The position numbers were made by a program, and so were the translations under genes. A DNA stretch of 7,609 nt, taken from contig JAFDYP010000378.1 in assembly GCA_018267355.1 (NCBI GenBank), positions 1 to 7,609 on the forward strand, given 5' to 3'. The notes below the pieces were generated by a model. That model searched no databases, was not told where the DNA came from, and was given only the letters and a program-made list of their open reading frames with translations. Below are positions 1-6,020 of the stretch, in pieces. The stretch is from Bacteroidota bacterium. GTDB lineage: Bacteria > Bacteroidota > Bacteroidia > Chitinophagales > LD1. The first letter of the stretch is position 1, and the number at the start of each line of letters is the position of its first letter.

Positions 1-1
1 G

Positions 2-1426
2 ACCGAGCTGATAGACATATTCAGCTTTGACAAGGTGGCCGGGACCAAGAGCTTTGAGGAGTTTCTCGCCCTGGGTCGCGGTGGCGATATAGCTACAGTC
101 ACTGCTGCCCGCGCAGCGGTAGACCCTATGCAGCTCGCTACCATTATATATACCTCCGGCACCACTGGCAATCCTAAGGGCGTGATGCTCTCTCACAACA
201 ACGTAGTGAGCAATGTCAAGGCCGTAAAACCTATCCTCCCCGTAGATCATACCATGAAGGTCCTTAGCTTCCTTCCGCTGTGCCATATCTTTGAGCGCAT
301 GGTAGTCTATGTATACATGGCCAATGGCGTGTCCATCTACTATGCCGAGAGCCTGGAGCTGATAGCCGACAACCTGAAAGAAGTCAAACCGGACTTCTTC
401 ACCTCCGTACCACGCCTGCTCGAGAAGGTATTTATGAAGCTCGAGGCAGCCTCTGCCAACCTGAGTGGTATCAAGAAGAAGCTGTACCTCGCTGCGATGG
501 ACTTCGCTGTGAACTATGATATAGAAAAGCAATACGGCTGGTGGGATAACTTCCTCTACAAGAACGTATATGACAAGCTCATCTTTGCCAAGTGGCGTGA
601 GGCGCTGGGTGGCAATGTGAAAGGCATCGTGACCGGTGCTGCCAAGCTCAATCCAAAATTGGCGCGTGTCTTCACAGCAGCCGGTATCTTCATCAGCGAA
701 GGATACGGACAGACTGAGAGCTCACCTGTGATCACAGTCAATCCATTCACACCTGACAAGATCAAGTTTGGCACTGTAGGCCCTGTGATAGGAGGTGTAG
801 AGGTACACCTGGATCATCGTGAGGGCATGGGGCCTGGCGAAGGCGAGATCCTGGCCAAAGGTCCCAATGTGATGATGGGCTACTACAATCGCCCCGATGC
901 CACCGCAGCTACTGTGAAAGATGGCTGGCTGTATACCGGCGATGTAGGCAAATTTGTAGACTATAAGGGCGATAAGTACCTGCAGATCACCGACCGCGTC
1001 AAAGAGATATTCAAGACCTCTGGCGGCAAGTATGTAGCGCCACTCTCTCTGGAGAGCAAGATGAAGGAGATACCATTCATAGAGCAGATGCTGGTGATAG
1101 GTGAGAACCGCAACTATGTCTCTGCCCTCATCGTGCCAAACTTCCCGGCGCTCACAGACTGGTGCAAGCAGCATGGTGTGACCGCTACCAATAAGGAGGC
1201 TATAGTCAAGTCGCCGGAAGTGAAGAAGATGATGCAGGCTCAGATAGATGAGAAGAACAAGAACTTTGGCAGCTGGGAGACCATCAAGCGCTTTGAGCTG
1301 CTGCCTGACGAGTGGACCACGGAGACCGGCGAGCTGACTCCTACTACCAAGGTGCGCCGTAAGGTAGTAATGGATAAATACAAAGACATCATCGAAGGTC
1401 TCTACAGCGGCGTGAAAACCGTCTAA
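2..1426 (+). CDS. Long-chain acyl-CoA synthetase (AMP-forming), 5'-truncated by window edge
   Basis: This protein activates long-chain fatty acids to acyl-CoA through an acyl-adenylate (ATP + fatty acid + CoA to acyl-CoA + AMP + PPi), feeding lipid synthesis or beta-oxidation at the inner membrane face. The frame is open from base 2, so 474 residues are visible and the N-terminus is missing. The family usually has about 600 residues, so roughly 120 are lost. Visible ANL-superfamily motifs, in order, are the phosphate-binding loop YTSGTTGNPKG (bases 149-181), the adenylate-binding YGQTE (704-718), TGD (935-943), the hinge DRVKEIFKTSGGKYVAP (992-1042), and the C-terminal LTPTTKVRRK with the lysine expected to act in adenylation. 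The GTG at base 35 is only an internal valine codon, because the frame continues upstream. The FadD15/ACSL-type long form is favoured over acetyl-CoA or aryl ligases by the hinge sequence. Chain-length preference cannot be read. A small membrane protein gene follows after 26 bp. Confidence 0.95.
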   Translation, partial: TELIDIFSFDKVAGTKSFEEFLALGRGGDIATVTAARAAVDPMQLATIIYTSGTTGNPKGVMLSHNNVVSNVKAVKPILPVDHTMKVLSFLPLCHIFERMVVYVYMANGVSIYYAESLELIADNLKEVKPDFFTSVPRLLEKVFMKLEAASANLSGIKKKLYLAAMDFAVNYDIEKQYGWWDNFLYKNVYDKLIFAKWREALGGNVKGIVTGAAKLNPKLARVFTAAGIFISEGYGQTESSPVITVNPFTPDKIKFGTVGPVIGGVEVHLDHREGMGPGEGEILAKGPNVMMGYYNRPDATAATVKDGWLYTGDVGKFVDYKGDKYLQITDRVKEIFKTSGGKYVAPLSLESKMKEIPFIEQMLVIGENRNYVSALIVPNFPALTDWCKQHGVTATNKEAIVKSPEVKKMMQAQIDEKNKNFGSWETIKRFELLPDEWTTETGELTPTTKVRRKVVMDKYKDIIEGLYSGVKTV

Positions 1427-1452
1427 ATACATTCTCACTAACCTGGTGTCTA

Positions 1453-1833
1453 ATGGCAGGAAACGAACAATTAGTAAAGTTTGCGCTGGCATATCCCAGG
1501 TCATTCGGCCTTATCCTGGCAGTACTTGGCGCCGCTCTTGCAGGCTACTTTCTGATATGGCCGGCCATGCAGATGGAGCAGCAGGTAGCGCATGTGGAGT
1601 ACTCCGCTCCGTTTGGTGCGATAGGTGGCTACATGGTACTGCTGGGTCTGCTGATACTGGTACTGGGTGACCGGATCATAGATGTGGCTGTGATGGAGAG
1701 TAGTGATCGCATCGCGCGCTACGGCCAGACCCGAGTATACATAGGCTATGCAGTCATGTTCATAGCATTTATAGCTTTCTACATCTACTGTGATATGTAT
1801 ATCGCAGCACATGGGTATACGGAGACCCACTAG
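1453..1833 (+). CDS. Small three-helix integral membrane protein, unknown function
   Basis: The product has 126 residues and I recognise no family. Three hydrophobic segments are visible at about residues 17-40, 53-73 and 95-117. A charged loop containing DRIIDVAVMESSDRIARYGQ separates the second and third. The N-terminus (MAGNEQLVKFALAYP) is short and polar and is not a cleavable signal peptide. The start at 1453 is the first ATG after the upstream stop and has no Shine-Dalgarno sequence, as is usual in Bacteroidota. The gene starts 26 bp after the acyl-CoA synthetase stop with no terminator between, so co-transcription is likely. A role linked to lipid or membrane metabolism would be guilt by association only. 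Its stop codon overlaps that of the convergent dinB-like gene. Confidence 0.75.
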   Translation: MAGNEQLVKFALAYPRSFGLILAVLGAALAGYFLIWPAMQMEQQVAHVEYSAPFGAIGGYMVLLGLLILVLGDRIIDVAVMESSDRIARYGQTRVYIGYAVMFIAFIAFYIYCDMYIAAHGYTETH

Positions 1834-2285
1834 CTCACCCCAAACTCCTTCTTCCACGAATGCTGCAGCTTCCTGAGGATCACTATCTGCCCAATGTGAT
1901 ACGCATTATGCAGGCTAATATTTCCTAGTATGGATACCCAGTCTGTATCCTGATCTGCAGGCAGCCCTTTCTCTATTTCGACCTCCCAGCGCGAGAAGAC
2001 CTCATCCGCTCTCACCATTAGTTGATCAAAGTGCAGGTCCGTCTCCGTGCGAAAACTCTCTTCATTGCTCATGACCTTGGGTAAAGTCTGCCCATGCAAC
2101 TTATGGAGGTAGCGGTCATTCCAAAAGATCAGGTGTACCACCAGGTCATAGATACTATGCTGATCCGCTGCTAGCTTTTGCCGCGCCTCGCTATCCGTCA
2201 GTCCCTGCACCGCATCACGCAGCGATACGAACCATTGCTTCTTATCAAATGTCGCGCTGAATTGTTCCAGCAAGTGGTTTTTCAT
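1830..2285 (-). CDS. DinB-like domain protein (putative metal-dependent four-helix-bundle enzyme)
   Basis: This 151-residue protein fits the DinB/YfiT-like superfamily, small four-helix bundles that bind a divalent metal through three histidines and include thiol-dependent transferases. The candidate triad is His51 (in VVHLIFWNDRYL) plus His126 and His130 (in SLHNAYHIGQIVILRK). The spacing of HxxxH followed by G-Q-I near the C-terminus is the family hallmark, and the length is typical. The name DinB comes from a damage-inducible Bacillus gene. This is not the Y-family polymerase also called DinB, and no SOS role should be assumed. The start codon is the ATG at 2285-2283. Its leader is A/T-rich and has no Shine-Dalgarno sequence. 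The gene is divergent from recA across 212 bp and overlaps the upstream membrane protein gene by 4 bp at the stops. The substrate is unknown. Confidence 0.85.
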   Translation of the reverse strand: MKNHLLEQFSATFDKKQWFVSLRDAVQGLTDSEARQKLAADQHSIYDLVVHLIFWNDRYLHKLHGQTLPKVMSNEESFRTETDLHFDQLMVRADEVFSRWEVEIEKGLPADQDTDWVSILGNISLHNAYHIGQIVILRKLQHSWKKEFGVS

Positions 2286-2336
2286 ATGATGTGAGTTTTA
2301 TGACTATGCCTCAAAATTCTCTCCAAAAATTATTTT

Positions 2337-2363
2337 TCACTACGCAAATCCTTTGCGCAGTGA
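2337..2363. promoter_or_regulatory. 27-bp inverted repeat in the dinB-like/recA divergent region
   Basis: Two 12-bp arms (2337-2348 and 2352-2363) flank a TCC centre. The arms read TCACTACGCAAA and TTTGCGCAGTGA, with one mismatch that would be a G-U pair in RNA. It lies 52 bp upstream of the dinB-like start and 135 bp upstream of recA. No T-tract immediately follows either arm, so it is not a typical intrinsic terminator. It could be an operator for a dimeric regulator or an RNA hairpin in the dinB-like leader. It does not match the LexA boxes known from Proteobacteria or Firmicutes, and I cannot name a binding protein. Confidence 0.5.
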
Positions 2364-2450
2364 CCTCTTTATTTTGCCTCTGTATTCATCGCCACTCTAG
2401 CAAGATGGGTTGCGATAAATATTAGCTAAAAATAATTTTTACTAATTATT

Positions 2451-2479
2451 TTAGTATTTAAAGAGAAATTCTATTTTTA
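2451..2479 (+). promoter_or_regulatory. Candidate recA promoter (Bacteroidota type)
   Basis: The Bacteroidota primary sigma factor prefers TTTG around -33 and TAnnTTTG around -7. Upstream of recA, TATTTTTA (2472-2479) resembles the -7 element, with TTAG (2451-2454) 17 bp before it in place of the -33 element. This would put the transcription start near 2486 and give a leader of about 12 nt. Both elements are imperfect and the surrounding 2425-2490 stretch is very A/T-rich, so chance matches are likely. Confidence 0.3.
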
Positions 2480-2497
2480 CATTATAAATCCAACAAC

Positions 2498-3547
2498 ATG
2501 GCAAACATGACTGCTGACGAGAAAAAAGAAAAGATCAAAGCCCTCCAGCTCACCGTAGACAAACTGGACAAAGCCTATGGCAAAGGCACCGTGATGAAAC
2601 TCGGTGATGCCCGCGTACTGGCTACAGAGGCCATCCCTACAGGTTCTGTCGGGCTCGATATCGCACTCGGTATAGGTGGCCTGCCCAAGGGCCGTATCGT
2701 AGAGATCTACGGACCGGAATCTTCTGGTAAGACCACCCTCGCTATCCAGACCATAGCCAATGCACAGCGCATGGGTGGTATCGCAGCCATCATAGATGCT
2801 GAGCACGCCTTTGATAAAGAATACGCCATCAAGCTCGGCGTAGATGTCAATAATCTCCTGATCTCTCAGCCCGATGATGGTGAGCAGGCACTAGATATCG
2901 CTGAGCACCTGATCCGCTCCGGCGCCATAGATATACTCGTGATAGACTCAGTAGCTGCACTCGTACCGCGCGGTGAGCTGGAGGGCGAGATGGGCGAGAG
3001 CAAAATGGGCCTCCATGCCCGCCTCATGTCCCAGGCACTCCGCAAGCTGACCGGTACGATCAGCAAGACCGGCTGCTGCTGCATCTTTATCAACCAGCTC
3101 CGTGAGAAGATCGGCGTCATGTTTGGCAATCCTGAGGTGACTACTGGCGGTAATGCCCTCAAGTTCTACGCCTCCGTGCGTCTCGATATCCGCCGCATCG
3201 GCCAGATCAAAGAGAAGGACGATGTGATAGGCAACCGTACCAAGGTAAAGGTGGTCAAGAATAAGATGGCGCCGCCATTCAAGACTACTGAGTTTGACCT
3301 CATGTATGGCGAAGGAACCTCCAAAGCCGGCGAGATAGTGGACCTCGGCACCGAGCTGGAGATCCTCCAGAAGTCCGGCTCATGGTACAGCTACGAGGGC
3401 ACTAAACTCGGCCAGGGCCGCGAAGGTGTAAAGCAACTTCTCAATGATAACCCTGAGATGGCCGCCGAGATCGAGAAGAAGATCAAGGATAAATTCCTCC
3501 AGGGAGTAGAGGTCATAAAGACTGAGAAGGAAGAAGTAGAAGACTAG
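2498..3547 (+). CDS. recA: Recombinase RecA
   Basis: RecA forms ATP-dependent filaments on single-stranded DNA, drives homologous pairing and strand exchange, and triggers LexA self-cleavage where an SOS system exists. The 349-residue length is normal. The Walker A motif GPESSGKT is at residues 72-79 and Walker B LVIDS at 147-151. Loop L1 lies around [10 protein letters not shown] (162-171). The [10 protein letters not shown] segment (197-206) leads into loop L2 with [11 protein letters not shown] (210-220), followed by [12 protein letters not shown]. The C-terminus is short, ending in an acidic EKEEVED tail. A run of three cysteines (193-195) sits just before FINQ, where many RecA proteins have other small residues. 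The ATG at 2498 is chosen over the in-frame ATG three codons later because it gives the usual N-terminal length. No Shine-Dalgarno sequence is seen. The gene is apparently monocistronic, with its own terminator at 3578-3610. Confidence 0.99.
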   Translation: MANMTADEKKEKIKALQLTVDKLDKAYGKGTVMKLGDARVLATEAIPTGSVGLDIALGIGGLPKGRIVEIYGPESSGKTTLAIQTIANAQRMGGIAAIIDAEHAFDKEYAIKLGVDVNNLLISQPDDGEQALDIAEHLIRSGAIDILVIDSVAALVPRGELEGEMGESKMGLHARLMSQALRKLTGTISKTGCCCIFINQLREKIGVMFGNPEVTTGGNALKFYASVRLDIRRIGQIKEKDDVIGNRTKVKVVKNKMAPPFKTTEFDLMYGEGTSKAGEIVDLGTELEILQKSGSWYSYEGTKLGQGREGVKQLLNDNPEMAAEIEKKIKDKFLQGVEVIKTEKEEVED

Positions 3548-3577
3548 TTTGTTTCTTGTTTTGTTTGCCCCATAAAT

Positions 3578-3610
3578 AAAGGCCGCCCAATCTTGCACGG
3601 GCGGCCTTTT
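3578..3610 (+). terminator. Intrinsic terminator of recA
   Basis: A perfect 11-bp G/C-rich stem (3578-3588, AAAGGCCGCCC, pairing with 3599-3609) encloses a 10-nt loop. The closing A-U pairs run into a short T-tract (TTTT, 3607-3610). It begins 30 bp after the recA stop. The T-tract is brief, but the stem is very stable. It separates recA transcription from the repeat array downstream. Confidence 0.88.
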
Positions 3611-3752
3611 ACCATTTTCAAACCCTGCTTACTTACAAAACTTATGGATGAAATGACTGCTTCGGTTCAAAATCAATTCCAGAAAGTCTTTCAGTATCAA
3701 ACCTCTCCGGTTCAAAAACAAATCTCATCCTGCCGCTGGTATTTGTATTAAA

Positions 3753-3802
3753 GCCTCCCTTCAGGTCGGAAATCCCGATGCAGTCGGGAGAGGTTTGGAG
3801 GG
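3753..3802. repeat. Palindromic element 1 within the repeat array (REP-like)
   Basis: This element is bounded by CCTCC (3754-3758) and GGAGG (3797-3801), which can pair as an outer stem. Inside it is a perfect hairpin, TCCCGA (3773-3778) with TCGGGA (3784-3789) around a TGCAG loop. It begins with GCCTCCCTTC exactly 45 bp after the start of the motif copy at 3708, where the next copy would be expected. It shares this opening with element 2 but differs inside. Short multi-hairpin elements of this kind often occur as dispersed REP-like repeats. Whether it is dispersed in this genome cannot be seen from one window. Confidence 0.65.
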
Positions 3803-3909
3803 TAGCATTCCGCTCCTCCGGTTCAAAATCAATCCCATGAAACCCCTTCTCCGTCATGCCATCACCGGTTCAAAAACAATTCTTTCAGATACAGCCCGAG
3901 TGTATTGTA

Positions 3910-3948
3910 GCCTCCCTTCGGGGAGTTCCGAGTCTTCGGAATGGAGGG
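3910..3948. repeat. Palindromic element 2 within the repeat array (cloverleaf-like, REP-like)
   Basis: Two perfect hairpins sit side by side. The first is CTCCC (3912-3916) with GGGAG (3921-3925) around a TTCG tetraloop. The second is TTCCGA (3926-3931) with TCGGAA (3936-3941) around GTCT. An alternative outer stem, CCTCC (3911-3915) with GGAGG (3943-3947), can enclose the second hairpin. It opens with the same GCCTCCCTTC as element 1 and begins 44 bp after the motif copy at 3866. A pyrimidine-rich run follows, leading to the copy at 3968. Confidence 0.7.
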
Positions 3949-4154
3949 TCGGCGATTTCCCCCCTCCCCGTTCAAAATCAATTCACGAAATCCTTCGCTA
4001 TCAATACCATCTCGGTTCAAAAACAAACTCAAATAATGTCTCTTACTTCTGGCGTATCGGTTCAAAAACAAAACTCCAAAAACAACATAGCATCCATCAC
4101 CTCGGTTCAAAAACAAATCATCAGGCACCACTTTTCGGTCATAGACCCATGGCT

Positions 4155-4200
4155 GAAAGTCCCCCTTAAAAAAGGGGGCAGGCCGCAGGCCGGGGGATTT
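4155..4200. repeat. Palindromic element 3 within the repeat array (CCCCC/GGGGG type)
   Basis: CCCCCTT (4161-4167) pairs with AAGGGGG (4172-4178) around a short A loop. Next comes a GGCC-GCA-GGCC palindrome (4181-4191). A second G-run, GGGGGATTT (4192-4200), can alternatively pair with the AAAGTCCCCC at the left edge (4156-4165, one bulged base). The two alternative pairings give a switchable or cloverleaf shape, as in REP-like elements. Its sequence is unlike elements 1 and 2. It occupies part of the 133-bp interval between the copies at 4103 and 4236. Confidence 0.65.
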
Positions 4201-4241
4201 GACGCAGTATCACACAAACCGCTCATTCCCTCCTCCGGTTC

Positions 4242-4277
4242 AAAAACAAAAAAGACCGCCCTTGCGGAACGGTCTTT
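4242..4277 (-). terminator. Intrinsic terminator of the T9SS-secreted protein gene, overlapping the last array repeat
   Basis: Read on the minus strand, a perfect 8-bp stem (AAAGACCG, 4277-4270, with CGGTCTTT, 4258-4251) encloses an 11-nt loop. It is followed by TTT, G, TTTTT. It lies 22 bp after the stop of the secreted-protein gene. The U-tract is formed by the A-rich half of the last array motif (4236-4249), so the two features share bases. Confidence 0.85.
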
Positions 4278-4299
4278 CTAAAATGATATGATGTACAGA

Positions 4300-5988
4300 T
4301 TACCTCACTACAAACTGCCGCACCATGCGGCCATTGGCAGAGTTGATCATCAGTACATAGACACCTGAGGCCACATTGCCCAGGTTCATATTGAGCTTGG
4401 TAGAGCCGATCACATCGATATCCTCTGTATGGATGGTGCGGCCTATCTGGTCTACTACGGTCAGCTGGCCCGCTATACGGTCTGCTGATGCGAGTGCCAC
4501 CGTAAAGTTGCCCTGGTTAGGATTAGGGTAGATATTCAGTTCTACACCATTCTGCACCTCTGAGATACCGGCAGGATAGCACACGCTGAGCTTGTATGGA
4601 TACACCTGGCTAAAGTTGAACTGCATGCAGGTATCTATATAGCCGATCAGTGGGAAAGTGCCATGACCGCAAGCCGTACCTGAGATGGTCAGGTTGTAGT
4701 CTCCGGCAGCAGTGACAGCGGCATTGACTGTCCCTGTCACGTGCGCACAGGCATACCCACCCGGGAAGAGCCAACTGGTCAGCACAGGATTGCTCACGCT
4801 GGTGATACCGGCAGGATAGCCCGTGATGCTATTGATGTTGATAGAGTCTACATAGATCACAGCCTGTCCGGCAGGGATGATAGCCTGGAAATCATGCGCG
4901 TCTATAGACGCCGGTACCTGTATATTGATCTGGCCGCTGTAGGATGTACCGGTCACGATACATGGCAGGCTGGCAGGATATACATGGGTAGAGCTGCTGA
5001 AGTGCGTGGTATCTACTGTGCAGGCACCTGATCCGTTGCAGACATTCAGGCTGTAGTGCAGGTAGGCGCCGAGGTTGCCGCTCACGCAGCTGTCTATAGC
5101 TATACCAAAGATATTCCCATGTACGCAGCCACGGCCAAAGAGGTTTACAGCATAGTTGCCTACCGAGTCATTAGTCGTACCTGAGAAGAGCGCACAGCCA
5201 TATGCACCACCATGCAGCCACACAGAGTCACCCGGATTGGTAGCTACAGAGATACCCGCTGGTACACCTGTCACGCTATCTATGCGCATAGAGTCTATGT
5301 GCAGGTAATACTGTCCGGCCGGGAGCGCAGATACGAAGAGGTGTGCGTCTATAGAGTCCGGTATCTTCAGGCTCACCGTCTCAGAGTACGGCACACCCTG
5401 CATGATACAAGGCAGCGACTGAGGATAGAAGTACACGCCGCTGGTAAAGTTAGCAGTATCTGGTGTGCAGACACTGGCAGGAGGTGCCGGTGCGCATACA
5501 TCCAGTGAGTAGTTGATAAAGTTTGGCAGCTGGCCTGTCTGGCAGGAGTCTACCGGGAAGCCGCCTATGGAGCCATGCACGCAGCCCGCACCAAAGAGGC
5601 TGAGTGGATAGCTGCCTATGGCATCAGCAGTAGTGCCTGATACCTGTATACAGCCATACTGGCCTGCGTGCATCCATGTGCCTGAGCCCGGGCTGGCAGC
5701 AGTACTGATACCTGACGGGGCACCGGTGATGCTATCCAGACGGATAGAGTCTACATACAGGAAGTATGTATTGGCCGGCAGGCCGCTGAAAAATATCTGA
5801 GCGTCTACCGAGTCTGGTATACGCACATTCACAGTCTCAGAGTAAGACTGAGTCTGGTGGATACATGGCAGAGAGGCTGGATACACGACTGTGCCTGGGG
5901 TGAAATGGCTGCTATCTACCGTACACTGGGCTGTAGCGCCAAATGCTAAGGCGATGAGAGCAGACAAAAACAGTAATGCTTTTTTCAT
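4300..5988 (-). CDS. Secreted protein with three tandem six-cysteine domains and a type IX secretion sorting domain
   Basis: This 562-residue protein starts with a signal peptide (residues 1-21: MKKALLFLSALIAL, then GATAQ) and should leave the cell by the type IX system. Three imperfect repeats of about 150 residues follow, at 22-173, 174-322 and 323-474. Each opens with CT-x-D-(T/S)-x-x-F and carries six cysteines at matching places. In repeat 1 these are Cys22, 42, 113, 136, 149 and 165. Repeats share YP-x-SLPCI, a P-(D/A)-S-(V/I)-DA segment and a VDS/IDS-x-x-x-(D/N)S-(I/V)-TG-x-P-x-GI stretch. Residues 475-562 are a type A sorting domain, with LNIYPNPNQGNF, an IGR segment, SGVYVL and the terminal VRQFVVR. 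I do not recognise the repeated domain; a beta-sandwich with three disulfides is inference. The frame is open upstream to 6150, but the ATG at 5988 is chosen because it places the signal peptide at the N-terminus. No Shine-Dalgarno sequence is seen. The function is unknown; a surface or adhesive role is possible. Confidence 0.9.
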   Translation of the reverse strand: MKKALLFLSALIALAFGATAQCTVDSSHFTPGTVVYPASLPCIHQTQSYSETVNVRIPDSVDAQIFFSGLPANTYFLYVDSIRLDSITGAPSGISTAASPGSGTWMHAGQYGCIQVSGTTADAIGSYPLSLFGAGCVHGSIGGFPVDSCQTGQLPNFINYSLDVCAPAPPASVCTPDTANFTSGVYFYPQSLPCIMQGVPYSETVSLKIPDSIDAHLFVSALPAGQYYLHIDSMRIDSVTGVPAGISVATNPGDSVWLHGGAYGCALFSGTTNDSVGNYAVNLFGRGCVHGNIFGIAIDSCVSGNLGAYLHYSLNVCNGSGACTVDTTHFSSSTHVYPASLPCIVTGTSYSGQINIQVPASIDAHDFQAIIPAGQAVIYVDSININSITGYPAGITSVSNPVLTSWLFPGGYACAHVTGTVNAAVTAAGDYNLTISGTACGHGTFPLIGYIDTCMQFNFSQVYPYKLSVCYPAGISEVQNGVELNIYPNPNQGNFTVALASADRIAGQLTVVDQIGRTIHTEDIDVIGSTKLNMNLGNVASGVYVLMINSANGRMVRQFVVR

Positions 5989-6020
5989 CGATGATTTTTG
6001 GTTTTGATTAATGATAGTGG

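Larger units (their letters stand above)
3663..4249. repeat. Array of nine 14-bp direct repeats, 45-bp period, interrupted by palindromic elements
   Basis: The motif CGGTTCAAAA(A/T)CAA occurs nine times in the same orientation, starting at 3663, 3708, 3819, 3866, 3968, 4013, 4058, 4103 and 4236. Only the copy at 3968 deviates in its first bases (CCG for CGG). Start-to-start distances are 45, 111, 47, 102, 45, 45, 45 and 133 bp. Copies 1, 3 and 5 have AAAATCAA (type A); the other six have AAAAACAA (type B). The bases just before each copy are usually pyrimidine-rich, such as CTCTC, CTCCT or CATCAC. The three long intervals contain palindromic elements, annotated separately. The intervening 31-33 nt are mostly unique, but those after the type A copies resemble each other. 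I found no copy elsewhere in the window. This is not a recognised CRISPR: the repeat is too short and no cas gene is present here. I see no credible gene in this ~640-bp stretch. Function is unknown. Confidence 0.85.

Noticed and set aside
722..1504. 260-codon minus-strand open frame
   Set aside because: It lies almost wholly antisense to the acyl-CoA synthetase, whose motifs are unambiguous, and has no recognisable features.
2337..2363. Intrinsic terminator
   Set aside because: No T-tract directly follows the stem on either strand, and it lies upstream of both genes.
3663..3676. tRNA T-arm remnants, because GGTTCAAAATC resembles the T-loop GGTTCAAATCC
   Set aside because: There is no complementary CC arm after the loop, no acceptor or anticodon arm, and the extra A breaks the T-loop spacing. 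The resemblance is probably chance.
3642..3857. Minus-strand open frame with FEPE repeats
   Set aside because: It is the same repeat effect in another frame, with no start context or recognisable domain.
3663..4249. CRISPR array
   Set aside because: The repeat is only 14 bp, the period is 45 bp, some intervals are related to each other, palindromes interrupt the series, and no cas gene is in the window.
3795..4281. Open frames through the repeat array encoding peptides with recurring GSKT, VQKQ or, on the minus strand, LFLNR
   Set aside because: The 45-bp period is divisible by three, so the repeat is read in the same frame several times and stays open. The recurring peptides are translations of the 14-bp motif, appear in several frames at once, have no conserved sequence between them, and break at the 47- and 133-bp intervals.
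5920..5935. Lipoprotein signal (cysteine right after the signal peptide)
   Set aside because: The residues before the cysteine are A-T-A-Q, which do not fit a lipobox. The protein also carries a type IX sorting domain, so ordinary signal peptidase cleavage is more likely.
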